DNA of 64,000 nt from Rubrivivax sp. (GTDB lineage: Bacteria > Pseudomonadota > Gammaproteobacteria > Burkholderiales > Burkholderiaceae_C). This document shows, one piece after another, positions 17,686-26,746 of the stretch. Location of the stretch: the NCBI GenBank assembly GCA_027485165.1, contig JAIXRN010000027.1, positions 1 through 64,000 on the forward strand, given 5' to 3'. How positions within the stretch are numbered: the stretch's first letter is position 1; each line of letters starts with the position of its first letter. A program made the position numbers and the translations under genes. Below the pieces are notes generated by a model. It had not been told where the DNA came from, ran no database searches, and saw nothing but the letters and a program-made list of their open reading frames with translations.

Positions 17686-18878
17686 AGTCCCCGCTGGCGG
17701 CCTATGGCGCGCTGTCGGGCACCTACTTCGCGGCGGTGGGGCTGTTCAACCCCTACGCGCCGCTGTGGTTCCAGTCGTTGGGCTTTTCAACCCTGCTGAT
17801 CGGGGCGATCGCTTCGCTGCAGAGCTGGACGCGCGTGTTCGCGCCCTACGCCTGGGGCTGGCTGGGCGACCACCGCGGCAAGCGCGTGGGGCTCATCCGC
17901 CTGGCCTGCGCCGGCGCGCTGCTGGCCGCGCTGGGCTTGCTGGGCGTGCGCGAAGCCGTGCCCGTGGCCGTGGTGACGGCGCTGCTGTTCCTGGCCAACG
18001 GCGGCGTGGTGCCGCTGTACGAAGCCACCCTGGCCCAGCTGCTGAACACCGCCACGGGCGTGGACCCGCAGCGCTACGGGCGCGTGCGGGTGTGGGGGTC
18101 GGTGGGCTTCATCTGCAGCGTCACGGCCTTTGGCGCGCTGCTGGAAAGGGTGGGCATTGCCGTCTTTCCGGCGTTTGTTGCCGCTGTCAACGCCTTGCTG
18201 CTGCTGGCCGCGTTGCGGCTGCCCGCCACGCAAGACGAGGTGCGCCACGCCGACCCGGCCCCGCCGGTGCTGGCCCTGCTGCGCCAGCCGGCCGTGGCCT
18301 GGTTCTTTGCCTCGGTGTTCTTCACCGTGCTGGCACACACCAGCCTGTATGCCTTCTTTTCGCTCTACCTGGTGCAGCTGGGCTACGGCAAGACGGCGGT
18401 GGGGGCGTTGTGGGCTGTCAGCGTGGCGGTGGAAATCGTGTTCTTCTGGTTCCAGGGGCGCTGGTTTCACCGCCTGTCGCCGCACGGCTGGCTGAAGCTG
18501 GTGGCGGTGGTGACGACGCTGCGCTTCGTCGCCGTGGCCGGGGCCGGGGCTGAATTCGGGCTGCCGGCTGGGCCGGCGCTGGGCGTGCTGCTGCTGGCGC
18601 AGATGTCGCATGCCATCAGCTTTGCCGCCCACCATTCGGCCTGCATCCAGCTGGTGCAGCGCTACTTCCCGGGGCGGCTGCGCGGCCGCGGCCAGGCGCT
18701 GTACACCACGCTGGGCTACGGCGTTTCGGGCGTGCTGGGTGGGGTGGGTGGCGGGTGGCTGGTGGAAACGCTGGGTTTCACCGCACTGTTTGCCGCCGCG
18801 GCGCTGGCCGGGGCGCTGGCCTGGCTGTGCGCCTGGCACGCGGCCACGCGGCCGGCGCCGGCTGCGGCGCAGGCCTGA
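17682..18878 (+). CDS. MFS transporter (MFS_1-like, HcaT/LacY-like clade)
   Basis: 398-residue carrier with about 12 hydrophobic segments. The N-terminus ([32 protein letters not shown]) and the loop [13 protein letters not shown] resemble the phenylpropionate/nucleoside-proton symporter branch of the major facilitator superfamily. The substrate is unknown. It starts inside the aroC stop (ATGA), so it is co-translated with aroC; an aromatic or shikimate-related substrate is possible but is inference only. A weak hairpin follows the stop. Confidence 0.85.
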   Translation: MKSPLAAYGALSGTYFAAVGLFNPYAPLWFQSLGFSTLLIGAIASLQSWTRVFAPYAWGWLGDHRGKRVGLIRLACAGALLAALGLLGVREAVPVAVVTALLFLANGGVVPLYEATLAQLLNTATGVDPQRYGRVRVWGSVGFICSVTAFGALLERVGIAVFPAFVAAVNALLLLAALRLPATQDEVRHADPAPPVLALLRQPAVAWFFASVFFTVLAHTSLYAFFSLYLVQLGYGKTAVGALWAVSVAVEIVFFWFQGRWFHRLSPHGWLKLVAVVTTLRFVAVAGAGAEFGLPAGPALGVLLLAQMSHAISFAAHHSACIQLVQRYFPGRLRGRGQALYTTLGYGVSGVLGGVGGGWLVETLGFTALFAAAALAGALAWLCAWHAATRPAPAAAQA

Positions 18879-18904
18879 GGCGCCTGTCAGCGCCCCAGGG
18901 CTTT
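18879..18904 (+). terminator. Possible weak terminator after the MFS gene
   Basis: GGCGC, six-base loop, GCGCC directly after the stop codon, then CCAGGG and CTTTT. The stem is short and the T tract is offset, so this is a weak call. Confidence 0.3.
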
Positions 18905-19040
18905 TCCGATCGGGGTGCCCCGGTCGGCTGAAGCGTGCGAACTGGGGGTTGTCGCGGTGTTGTCCAGTGCCTGAGGCGGGTTCCCGTTCGCAAAGGTTTG
19001 CAGGCTGGCGAAAAGACAGGTGAGCAGGGCCCGTTTCAGC

Positions 19041-19068
19041 TCAAGTTGCTGATGCCCGGTGCCGAGAA
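19041..19068 (+). promoter_or_regulatory. Sigma-28 (FliA)-like promoter before the chemoreceptor
   Basis: TCAAGTTG, 12 bases, GCCGAGAA, compared with the flagellar sigma-28 pattern TAAAGTTT-N11-GCCGATAA. It has one base extra in the spacer and one mismatch in the core GCCGATAA. It lies 52 bases before ATG 19121. A chemoreceptor is the expected kind of target. Confidence 0.5.
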
Positions 19069-19120
19069 TGGACCATGAAGCCCTTTTCGCCCCGTGGTAC
19101 CCCAGCCTGATCGCGCCACC

Positions 19121-21028
19121 ATGAACCAGCCGTCCTTCTCTGCCGCCGCTGCAGCACCAGAACGCCACGCCATGCAGCCTGCCCCTGGCGCGCGCAATCC
19201 GTTGTCGGAGTTCTTCCGCTACCACGGCATCTGGGCGCCCGGCATCCGCCTGTTTCGCGCTTTGGGTTTCCGCAGCAAGGCGATGGTGATTTCAGCCGTC
19301 TTCATGGTGCCCATCGTGCTGCTGGCGGCCAACTACTTCCGGGCGCAGCAGGCCAATATCGACTTTTCTGCCAAGGAACGCGTGGGCGTGGCCTACGCCA
19401 AGGCGGTGATGCCGCTGCTGCAGCACTGGCTGCAGCCCGGGCCGGCCGACGCCGCGCGCACCAGCACGCTTTTGACCAGCCTGGCGGCGGTCGAAGCCTC
19501 GGTGGGTGCAGAGCTGGGCACGGCCAAGGCCTTTGCCGCCGTGCAGGCGGCTGCGCGCAATGCCGACACCCGGCCTGTCCAGCCCCTGCTGGACCTGCTG
19601 GGCGTGGCCACCGACGGGTCCAACCTGACGCTGGACCCCGACATCGACACCTACTACATCATGGACGCGGTGCTGTTTCGCCTGCCCGTGATGGCCGATG
19701 CCGTGGCCCGCATCCGCGACGCCGCCGCCGGCTCGCCGCGCCCGCTGATCGAACAAGCCACGATTTTTGGCACCAACCTGCAGGCCATGCAGGCCGGCAT
19801 TGTGAAGGCCGTGGCCTATAACGGCGACGTGAGTGCAGCGCTGCGCCACGAAGAACCTCTGGCCGGCCTGCAGCGCTTCCTGGCTGGCGTCGACAGCACC
19901 TTGCTGCGGGCCGAAGGTGGCGCGCAGCCCCTGGCCGCCGGCGCCGCGCAGGCCGCGCTGGACGAGCAGTTCAAGCTGGCTGACCGCGCGTTGGCCGAAC
20001 TGGACGCGTTGATCGAAGCCCGCGTGGGCCGCATGAAGACCGACCGCGACGTCACCCTGGTGGTGATGCTGATCAGCCTGCTGGGTGCCGCCTACCTGTT
20101 CATCAGCTTTCGCAAGGTGCTGGACGGCGGGCTGCGCGAAGTCGCCTTTCACATCGAGGCCATGCGCGACGGCGACCTGACCACCCGGCCGCGCGCCTGG
20201 GGCGCGGACGAAGCCGCCCGGCTGATGCACACCCTGCAGGAAATGCAGTCCAGCCTGCGCCGCATCGTGGGCCAGGTGCGCAGCGCATCGGACAGCATCG
20301 TGCACGCCAGCAGCGAAATCAGCGCAGCCTCGACCGACCTGTCGGGCCGCACCGAGCTGTCGGCTGCCAACCTGGAAGAGACGGCCGCCGCGATGGAACA
20401 GATCTCGGTGACGATGCGCAACAACGACGTGACCGTGGTCGAAGCCACGCAGCTGGCCACCAGCAACGCGAAGAGCGCCGAACGCGGTGGCGTCATCATC
20501 AGCCAGGTGGTGCAGACCATGCAGGCCATCAACGGGTCGTCCACGCGCATCGGCGACATCATCGGCACCATCGACGGCATCGCCTTCCAGACCAACATCC
20601 TGGCGCTGAACGCAGCTGTCGAGGCTGCGCGCGCTGGCGAACAGGGCCGCGGCTTTGCCGTCGTGGCTTCCGAAGTGCGCGCGCTGGCACAGCGGTCCAG
20701 CGCTGCGGCGCGCGAGATCAAGACCCTGATCACCGCCAGCATGGAACAGGTGGAAACCGGTTCGCGCGTGGTGCGCGAAGCCGGCAGCACGATCGATGAG
20801 ATCGTCGGCAGTTCACGCCGGGTGCGCGAGCTGCTGGACGTGGTGGCCACCGGTGCGCGCGAGCAGACCGCCGGCATCATGCAAAGCGCCAAGGCCGTGC
20901 AGGAACTGGACACCGTGACGCAGCAGAACGCGGCCCTGGTGGAACAGACCGCCGCGGCCGCGGCTTCGCTGAACGACCAGGCCGTGGGCCTGGCCGGGGA
21001 AGTGGCGCAGTTCAAGCTGCCGGCCTGA
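19121..21028 (+). CDS. Methyl-accepting chemotaxis protein
   Basis: Membrane chemoreceptor, 635 residues from ATG 19121 (a GTG nine codons upstream is also open). TM1 is about residues 54-73 and TM2 about 308-330. Between them lies a periplasmic helical-bundle sensor domain with SNLTLDPDIDTYYIMD, a pattern common to one MCP sensor group. HAMP follows TM2, then the cytoplasmic signalling coiled coil. The conserved hairpin begins at residue 489 (FQTNILALNAAVEAARAGEQ, then GRGFAVVA). No CheR-binding pentapeptide ends the protein. The ligand is unknown. A sigma-28-like promoter precedes it. Confidence 0.93.
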   Translation: MNQPSFSAAAAAPERHAMQPAPGARNPLSEFFRYHGIWAPGIRLFRALGFRSKAMVISAVFMVPIVLLAANYFRAQQANIDFSAKERVGVAYAKAVMPLLQHWLQPGPADAARTSTLLTSLAAVEASVGAELGTAKAFAAVQAAARNADTRPVQPLLDLLGVATDGSNLTLDPDIDTYYIMDAVLFRLPVMADAVARIRDAAAGSPRPLIEQATIFGTNLQAMQAGIVKAVAYNGDVSAALRHEEPLAGLQRFLAGVDSTLLRAEGGAQPLAAGAAQAALDEQFKLADRALAELDALIEARVGRMKTDRDVTLVVMLISLLGAAYLFISFRKVLDGGLREVAFHIEAMRDGDLTTRPRAWGADEAARLMHTLQEMQSSLRRIVGQVRSASDSIVHASSEISAASTDLSGRTELSAANLEETAAAMEQISVTMRNNDVTVVEATQLATSNAKSAERGGVIISQVVQTMQAINGSSTRIGDIIGTIDGIAFQTNILALNAAVEAARAGEQGRGFAVVASEVRALAQRSSAAAREIKTLITASMEQVETGSRVVREAGSTIDEIVGSSRRVRELLDVVATGAREQTAGIMQSAKAVQELDTVTQQNAALVEQTAAAAASLNDQAVGLAGEVAQFKLPA

Positions 21029-21059
21029 AGGTCTGTTGTGGCTTTCTGGTGAACAGCTG

Positions 21060-21075
21060 ACCCGGTGCGCCGGGT
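21060..21075 (+). terminator. Hairpin after the chemoreceptor gene
   Basis: ACCCGG, loop TGCG, CCGGGT lies 31 bases after the stop codon. No T tract follows, so it is at most a weak or Rho-assisted terminator. Confidence 0.3.
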
Positions 21076-21237
21076 TCGCCAAAGTTCCGCGCCAGCAGCC
21101 TACCCAGGCTGCAGTTCGTCGCCGGCAAACTGCGCTTCGTCGCAGACGGTATGGCGCTGGCAGGGCCGATCGCCAAGACTCGCGCTCGTTCTGCGCCCGT
21201 TCCGGTTGGCGCTTGCAGCAACGGCGGGAGCCTGAAC

Positions 21238-22473
21238 ATGAAAACGACGAAGCGGGGCCTCTGGCTAGGGGTGGCAGCAGCTGGCCTGGCACTGGCCGGG
21301 GCCGGTGTGGCAGTGGGCACCGGGTTGCTGGCCTGGCCCGGGGCGCGCGCGGCAGCGCCTGTGACTGCTAACGCCGCGCCTGGCAAGGCCGCACCGGGCA
21401 AGGCGCAGGACGGCAGCGACAAGCCCGCCGTGCCGCTGGAATTCCTGCCCAGCGAAGTGGTTCAGCCCAGCCTGGCCAGCCTGGCCAGCACGGTGGAATT
21501 CAGCGGCCCGCTGGTCGCGCCGCAGACGGCCATCGTGCGCGCCAAGGCCGGCGGCACCCTGCTGGCGCTGGCGGTGGCCGAAGGCAGCCGCGTGCAGGCC
21601 GGGCAGGTGCTGGGCCGCATCGAACAGGCCGAGATGGGCAGCCGCCTGGCCGAGCGCAACGCGCTGGCCGAATCGGCCCGCGCCACGCTGGCCCAGGCCG
21701 AGCGCACCCACGTCAACAACGAACGCCTGGCGCAGCAGCAGTTCATCAGCGCCACGGCGCTGGAAACATCGCGCCTGGCGCTGGACGGCGCACGCGCCCA
21801 GCTGGCCGCTGCGCAGGCGGCCATGGACACCACGCGCGTGGGCCTGCGCGACGGCGCCCTGGTGGCGCCGATCGCCGGCATCGTGGCCAAGCGCCATGTG
21901 CTGCCGGGCGAAAAGCTCAGCCCCGAACAGCAGGTGCTGACGATCGTGGACCTGGCGCGGCTGGAACTGGCCGGCAGTGTGGGCACGCACGAAGTCGCGC
22001 GCCTGAGCGCCGGCCTGCCGGTGCAGGTGCGCGTGGAAGGTGTGGATGCGCCAGTGGCCGGGCGCATCGCGCGCATCGCGCCGGCGGCTGAGCCCGGCAC
22101 CCGCGCCATCGGGGTCACCATCGCCCTGGACAACCCGAAGGAAACCCTGCGCGCCGGCCAGTACGCCATGGCCCAGGCCGTGCTGGCCGACGACAAGCAG
22201 CGCCTGACGCTGCCGCAGACGGCGGTGGGCAGCACCAACGGGCAGGACCATGTTTGGGTCATCGACCAGGGCCAGCTGGCGCGGCGCGCGGTGATGCTGG
22301 GCCGCCGCGACCCCGCCGGCGGGCGCGTGGAAGTGCTGCAGGGCGTGACGCCCGCCAGCCAGGTGCTGGCCGCGCGCTTCGACAATCTGCGCGAAGGCGC
22401 CAAGGCGCTGGTGGTGGCCAGCAAGGCGGCGGCGGTGGCTTCGGCCGCGGCTTCCACGCCGGCCAACAACTGA
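21238..22473 (+). CDS. RND efflux periplasmic adaptor (membrane fusion protein)
   Basis: 411 residues. Residues 9-32 form an N-terminal membrane anchor or signal (LWLGVAAAGLALAGAGVAVG). The lipoyl half-motif VRAKAGGTLLALAVAEGSRV, an alpha-hairpin (about 130-200, AERNALAESARATLAQAERT), a second lipoyl half DGALVAPIAGIVAKRHVLPGE and the beta-barrel region follow in HlyD/AcrA order. It joins the inner-membrane RND pump to an outer-membrane channel. The pump gene follows after 18 bases. No channel gene is nearby. Confidence 0.9.
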   Translation: MKTTKRGLWLGVAAAGLALAGAGVAVGTGLLAWPGARAAAPVTANAAPGKAAPGKAQDGSDKPAVPLEFLPSEVVQPSLASLASTVEFSGPLVAPQTAIVRAKAGGTLLALAVAEGSRVQAGQVLGRIEQAEMGSRLAERNALAESARATLAQAERTHVNNERLAQQQFISATALETSRLALDGARAQLAAAQAAMDTTRVGLRDGALVAPIAGIVAKRHVLPGEKLSPEQQVLTIVDLARLELAGSVGTHEVARLSAGLPVQVRVEGVDAPVAGRIARIAPAAEPGTRAIGVTIALDNPKETLRAGQYAMAQAVLADDKQRLTLPQTAVGSTNGQDHVWVIDQGQLARRAVMLGRRDPAGGRVEVLQGVTPASQVLAARFDNLREGAKALVVASKAAAVASAAASTPANN

Positions 22474-22491
22474 CAGCGCGGGCACAGCATC

Positions 22492-25400
22492 ATGTGGATC
22501 ACACGCGTCTCGATACAGAACCCCGTCTTCGCCGCGATGGTGATGGTGGCCATCTGCGTGCTGGGCATCTTCAGCTACAGCAAGCTGGGCGTCGAACAGA
22601 TGCCCGACATCAGCTTCCCCGGCGCCTGGATGGAAGTGCGCTACCCCGGCGCCAGCGCCGAGGCGGTGGAACGCGAAGTCATCAAGCCGCTCGAAGAAGC
22701 CGTCAACAGCATCGCCGGCGTGAAGCGCATCACCTCGCGCGCCGGCGAAGGCACGGGCAGCATGAACATCGAGTTCAGCCTGGACGCCGACATGGGCCGC
22801 GCGATGCAGGACATCCGCGACCGCGTGGCCAGCGTGCAGGCGGGCTTCCCCAAGGACGTGAAGCCGCCGACCCTGGCGCGCTGGAACAACGACAACAGCC
22901 AGCCCGTGGTGAACATGGCGCTCGTTTCCAAGACGAGGTCGCCGCGTGAACTGTCGGTGCTGGGCGAACAGCTGGTGGGCAAGCGGCTGCAGCGCGTGGA
23001 AGGCGTGGCGCGGGTCGAGATCAACGGCCTGACGGTGCGCGAAGTGCGCATCGACCTGGACCCGGCACGTCTGCGCGCCTACAACGTCACCCCGGCGCAG
23101 ATTGCCACCGCGCTGAAGGAAGCCAACGCCGACCAGCCGGTGGGCCTGCTCAGCGACGGCCGGCAGGACGCGCTGCTGCGCGTGGAAGGCCGGGTGCGCG
23201 ACCCGCGCCAGTTCGAGAACGTGGTCGTAGCCCACCGCAACGGGCTGCCGCTGCTGCTGTCCGACCTGGGCCAGCTGGTCGAACGCGAAGCCGAACCCGA
23301 CAGCACCGCGCGCATCAACGGCCAGCCGGCGATCAACTTCAACATCTACAAGCAGCAGGACGCGAACATCGTGACCACCGGCGAAGCGGTGAAGAAGGCG
23401 ATGGACGAGATCCGCAAGCAGCTGCCGGCCGACACCGAACTGCGGCTGATCCGCGCCGACAGTGACTGGGTCAAGGGCAGCCTGGACGGGCTGAAGCACA
23501 CCCTGATCGAAGGCGCACTGCTGACGATCGCCATCGTCTTCCTGTTCCTGCACAGCTGGCGCAGCACCATCATCACCGGCCTCACGCTGCCGATTGCCGT
23601 CATCAGCAGCTTCATCGCCGTCTATGCCTTCGGCTTCACGCTGAACTTCATGACGATGATGGCGCTGAGCCTGTGCATCGGCCTCTTGATCGACGACGCC
23701 ATCGTGGTGCGCGAAAACATCGTGCGCCATGTCGGCATGGGCAAGGACCACCACACCGCGGCCAGCGACGGGACGAACGAGATCGGCCTGGCGGTGATGG
23801 CCACCACCTTCGCCATCGTGGCGGTGTTCGCGCCCGTGGCCTTCATGGGCGGGATCATCGGCAAGTTCTTCTACCCCTTCGGTATCACCGTCGTGGTGGC
23901 GGTGCTGGTGAGCCTGTTCGTCAGCTTCACGCTCGACCCGATGCTGTCTTCTGTCTGGCACGACCCGCCGTCCACACGCTTGAAGCGCCTGCCCGTCATC
24001 GGCCACGCCATCCGCGGCACGGACCGGGCCATGGACGCGCTGCACGGGGCCTATGAACGGGCGCTGAAGTGGATCTTCAGTGCGCGCCGCTGGCGCGTCT
24101 GGCTGCCGGTCTATGGCCGCGGTTTCAGCAGCGACGGCACGCGCGACAAGGCCAGCCCGCGCCGGCTGCGCAGCGCCACCCTCACCCCGCGCGGCGTGGT
24201 GGTGTGGGCGGGCGTGCTCAGCTTCGTGGCGGCCCTGGCACTGGCGCCGCTGGTGGGCAGTGAATTCACGCCCGAGACCGACCAGGGCTACACCCAGCTG
24301 CAGCTGCGCATGCCCGTGGGCAGCAGCCTGGACCGCACCGACGCCAAGGCGCGCCAGGTGGAAGCCATCGTCACCGCACTGCCGGAAGTGGAAAACGTCA
24401 GCACCTGGGTGGGCGGGCCCGGCCAGCGCAACCAGGCCTGGCTGAACATCAGCCTGGTCGACAAGAAAAAGCGCAGCCGCAGCCAGAAGGAAGTGGAAAA
24501 CGCCATCCGCGAAGCCATCGCCAAAGTGCCGGGTACCGACGCCAGCGTGGGCTTCAACCGGCCGATCTATGTCGCCATCCTGGGCGACGACAGCGACGGC
24601 CTGGCCAAGGTGGCCACCGAGTTCAGCGAGAAGGTGAAGAAGATCCCCGGCATCGTGGACGTGGAACTGTCGGTCAAGCCCGGCCTGCCGGCCTATGCCG
24701 TGCGGCTGAAGCCCGGCGCCATCCGCGAACTGGGGCTGACGGCGCCGCAGGTGGCCAGCAGCCTGCGCGCCTACGTCAACGGCGAAGCCGCCACGCAATG
24801 GACCACGCCCGACGGCAACCAGGTCGACGTCGTGCTGCGCCTGAACGAGACCCAGCGCGAACGCGTGGAACAGCTGCGCGGCCTGCCGGTGGCCTTCGCC
24901 CGCGATGGCACGCCCATCAGCCTGGACAGCGTGGCCACCATCGAAACCGTGTTCAACCCGGAAATCATCCGGCGCCAGAACCTGCAGCGCCGCGAGGCCG
25001 TGTTTGCCGGCGTGAAGGACCGCAGCGTGGGTGAAGTCAGCGCCGACGTGCAGAAGCTCATCAAGGAAACCAACCTGCCCCCCGGCTACAGTTTCGACGT
25101 GGGCGGGCAGATGCAGCAGCAGCAGGAAGCCTTCGGCGGCCTGCTGGCGGCCATGGCGCTGGCGGTGATCTTCATTTACATCGTGCTGGCCAGCCAGTTC
25201 GGCAGCTTCCTGCAGCCCATCGCCATCATGGCCAGCCTGCCGCTGGCGCTGATCGGGGTGATGCTGGCCCTGCTGCTGTGGCGCAGCACGCTGAACGTGT
25301 TCAGCATGATCGGGCTGGTGATGCTGATGGGCCTGGTGACGAAGAACGCCATCCTGCTGGTGGACTTTGCCAACCATGCCCGCAAGGCCGGTGCCACCGT

Positions 25401-25713
25401 GCCCGAAGCCCTGCTGCAGGCCGGCATGACGCGCATGCGGCCGATCGTGATGACGACGCTGGCCATGGTCTTCGGCATGCTGCCGCTGGCGCTGGCACTG
25501 AACGACGGCGGCGAGATCCAGGCGCCGATGGGCCGCGCCATCATCGGCGGCGTCATCACCAGCACCTTGCTCACCCTGGTGGTGGTGCCGGTGCTGTACA
25601 GCTACCTGGCGCGGCGGCCGAAAGCGCAGGCGGCGCCCGCCCAGCCGCCGGCTGCGCAGCTGTCGGCCGGCGGCTCGGCCGGGCCGCTGCCCATGCCCGC
25701 CGACCGCGACTGA
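22492..25713 (+). CDS. RND efflux permease, HAE1-like
   Basis: Proton-driven inner-membrane exporter, 1073 residues with twelve expected helices and two large periplasmic domains (about 35-335 and 595-880). Signatures: QMPDISFPGAWMEVRYPGAS near the N-terminus, the TM4 proton-relay aspartates in GLLIDDAIVVRENIVRH, and GLVTKNAILLVDFANHARK in the second half. A charged insert of about 25 residues (region 24118-24185) precedes TM7. The substrate is unknown; a drug, solvent or metabolite pump is most likely. Forms a two-gene unit with the adaptor. Confidence 0.93.
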   Translation: MWITRVSIQNPVFAAMVMVAICVLGIFSYSKLGVEQMPDISFPGAWMEVRYPGASAEAVEREVIKPLEEAVNSIAGVKRITSRAGEGTGSMNIEFSLDADMGRAMQDIRDRVASVQAGFPKDVKPPTLARWNNDNSQPVVNMALVSKTRSPRELSVLGEQLVGKRLQRVEGVARVEINGLTVREVRIDLDPARLRAYNVTPAQIATALKEANADQPVGLLSDGRQDALLRVEGRVRDPRQFENVVVAHRNGLPLLLSDLGQLVEREAEPDSTARINGQPAINFNIYKQQDANIVTTGEAVKKAMDEIRKQLPADTELRLIRADSDWVKGSLDGLKHTLIEGALLTIAIVFLFLHSWRSTIITGLTLPIAVISSFIAVYAFGFTLNFMTMMALSLCIGLLIDDAIVVRENIVRHVGMGKDHHTAASDGTNEIGLAVMATTFAIVAVFAPVAFMGGIIGKFFYPFGITVVVAVLVSLFVSFTLDPMLSSVWHDPPSTRLKRLPVIGHAIRGTDRAMDALHGAYERALKWIFSARRWRVWLPVYGRGFSSDGTRDKASPRRLRSATLTPRGVVVWAGVLSFVAALALAPLVGSEFTPETDQGYTQLQLRMPVGSSLDRTDAKARQVEAIVTALPEVENVSTWVGGPGQRNQAWLNISLVDKKKRSRSQKEVENAIREAIAKVPGTDASVGFNRPIYVAILGDDSDGLAKVATEFSEKVKKIPGIVDVELSVKPGLPAYAVRLKPGAIRELGLTAPQVASSLRAYVNGEAATQWTTPDGNQVDVVLRLNETQRERVEQLRGLPVAFARDGTPISLDSVATIETVFNPEIIRRQNLQRREAVFAGVKDRSVGEVSADVQKLIKETNLPPGYSFDVGGQMQQQQEAFGGLLAAMALAVIFIYIVLASQFGSFLQPIAIMASLPLALIGVMLALLLWRSTLNVFSMIGLVMLMGLVTKNAILLVDFANHARKAGATVPEALLQAGMTRMRPIVMTTLAMVFGMLPLALALNDGGEIQAPMGRAIIGGVITSTLLTLVVVPVLYSYLARRPKAQAAPAQPPAAQLSAGGSAGPLPMPADRD

Positions 25714-25729
25714 AGCGGGCGCCGGCGGC

Positions 25730-26641
25730 TCAGGCGCGTGCCGGCGCAGCCCGGGCCCGTGCCTGCGCCTGCGCCTGTGCCTGCGCCTGTTCGGCCACGG
25801 CACGCGTGATCTCGGCGCCGAACAGGAACACCTGCGCCGACCCGTAGACCCATACCAGCACCACCACCAGCGATCCGGCGGCGCCGAAGCCGCTGCCGAT
25901 ACCGGCGGTGCCGATGTACCAGCCGATGGCGTGCCGGCCCAGCGCGAACAGCGCCGCCGTCACCGCCGCGCCCAGCCACACATGCCGCCAGGGCACGTGC
26001 ACGCTGGGCAGGAAGCGGAACATCAGCGCGAACAGCGCGACCGAAAGCCCCGTGGACAGCAGCAGGTGCAGCGCCGCTGCGGCGGCCTGCCAGCCGGCGG
26101 CCTGGCCCTGCCACCACTGGCCCAGCGCGGCCAGCACGGCCCCCACCAGCAGCGACACGATGAGCAGAAAGCCGGTGGCCAGGATCAGCCCGAAGGCCAG
26201 TAGCCGCGCGCGCAACAGCGACCACCAGGGCGCCGCCGCCGGGCGCCCGGCGCGCCCGCGCGCGTCGCGCCAAACTTCGTCCAGCGCGCCCTGCAGTTCA
26301 GCGAACACGGTGGTGGCGCCCACCAGCAACAGGCCCAGGCCTACCAGGCTGCCCAGCAGGCCCTGGCGATTCATCTGCACGCTGGCCAGCAGGTCTTCGA
26401 TCGTGCGCGCGCCGCTGGTGCCCAGCAGGCCAGCCAGCTGGCGAAAGATCTCGCCGCGCGCGGCTTCTTCGCCGAAGGCCGCACCCGCCACCGCAATGGC
26501 GATCAGCAGCATGGGCGCCATCGAGAACAGCGTGTAGTAGGCGATGGCGGCACCGCGCGTGGGGGCCTGGTGGTCGAAGAAGCCGACCACGGCGCTGCGC
26601 AGCGCGGCTGCCAGCGCGCGGGTTGGGGTGTGGGCATGCAT
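25730..26641 (-). CDS. YihY/BrkB family inner-membrane protein (second copy)
   Basis: 303 residues with about six membrane helices. Family signature near the N-terminus: FFDHQAPTRGAAIAYYTLFS; later VPWRHVWLGAAVTAALFALG and VLVWVYGSAQVFLFGAEITR. The C-terminus is a low-complexity Gln-Ala then Arg-Ala tail from 6-bp repeats (CCTGCG/CCTGTG). Shorter than the copy at 7768-9048 because it lacks the C-terminal domain. Convergent with the RND pump, 16 bases apart. Biochemical function unknown. Confidence 0.87.
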   Translation of the reverse strand: MHAHTPTRALAAALRSAVVGFFDHQAPTRGAAIAYYTLFSMAPMLLIAIAVAGAAFGEEAARGEIFRQLAGLLGTSGARTIEDLLASVQMNRQGLLGSLVGLGLLLVGATTVFAELQGALDEVWRDARGRAGRPAAAPWWSLLRARLLAFGLILATGFLLIVSLLVGAVLAALGQWWQGQAAGWQAAAAALHLLLSTGLSVALFALMFRFLPSVHVPWRHVWLGAAVTAALFALGRHAIGWYIGTAGIGSGFGAAGSLVVVLVWVYGSAQVFLFGAEITRAVAEQAQAQAQAQARARAAPARA

Positions 26642-26702
26642 GTCGCGAGCCTGGGGCTGCTGGCGCTGCTGCCTTGTCGGCCCCGGGCGGGGGGCGCTGT
26701 AG

Positions 26703-26746
26703 GAAGGTGCCGCGAAGGTGCCGCGAAAGTGCGGCGAAGGTGACGT
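26703..26746. repeat. 11-bp tandem array, four copies
   Basis: GAAGGTGCCGC twice exactly, then GAAAGTGCGGC and GAAGGTGACGT. The array fills most of the spacer between the YihY start (26641) and the kinase stop (26746), and its last base overlaps the stop codon. One copy is close to one helical turn. Confidence 0.8.

Noticed and set aside
18887-19225. 112-codon minus-strand frame upstream of the chemoreceptor
   Set aside because: No conserved features. It overlaps the MCP start and the sigma-28-like promoter, and has no ribosome site.
21265-25803. 1512-codon open frame on the minus strand, opposite the RND genes
   Set aside because: It is antisense to two well-supported efflux genes, and its translation is rich in His, Gln, Arg and Gly without domains. 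Long shadows like this are expected at high G+C.
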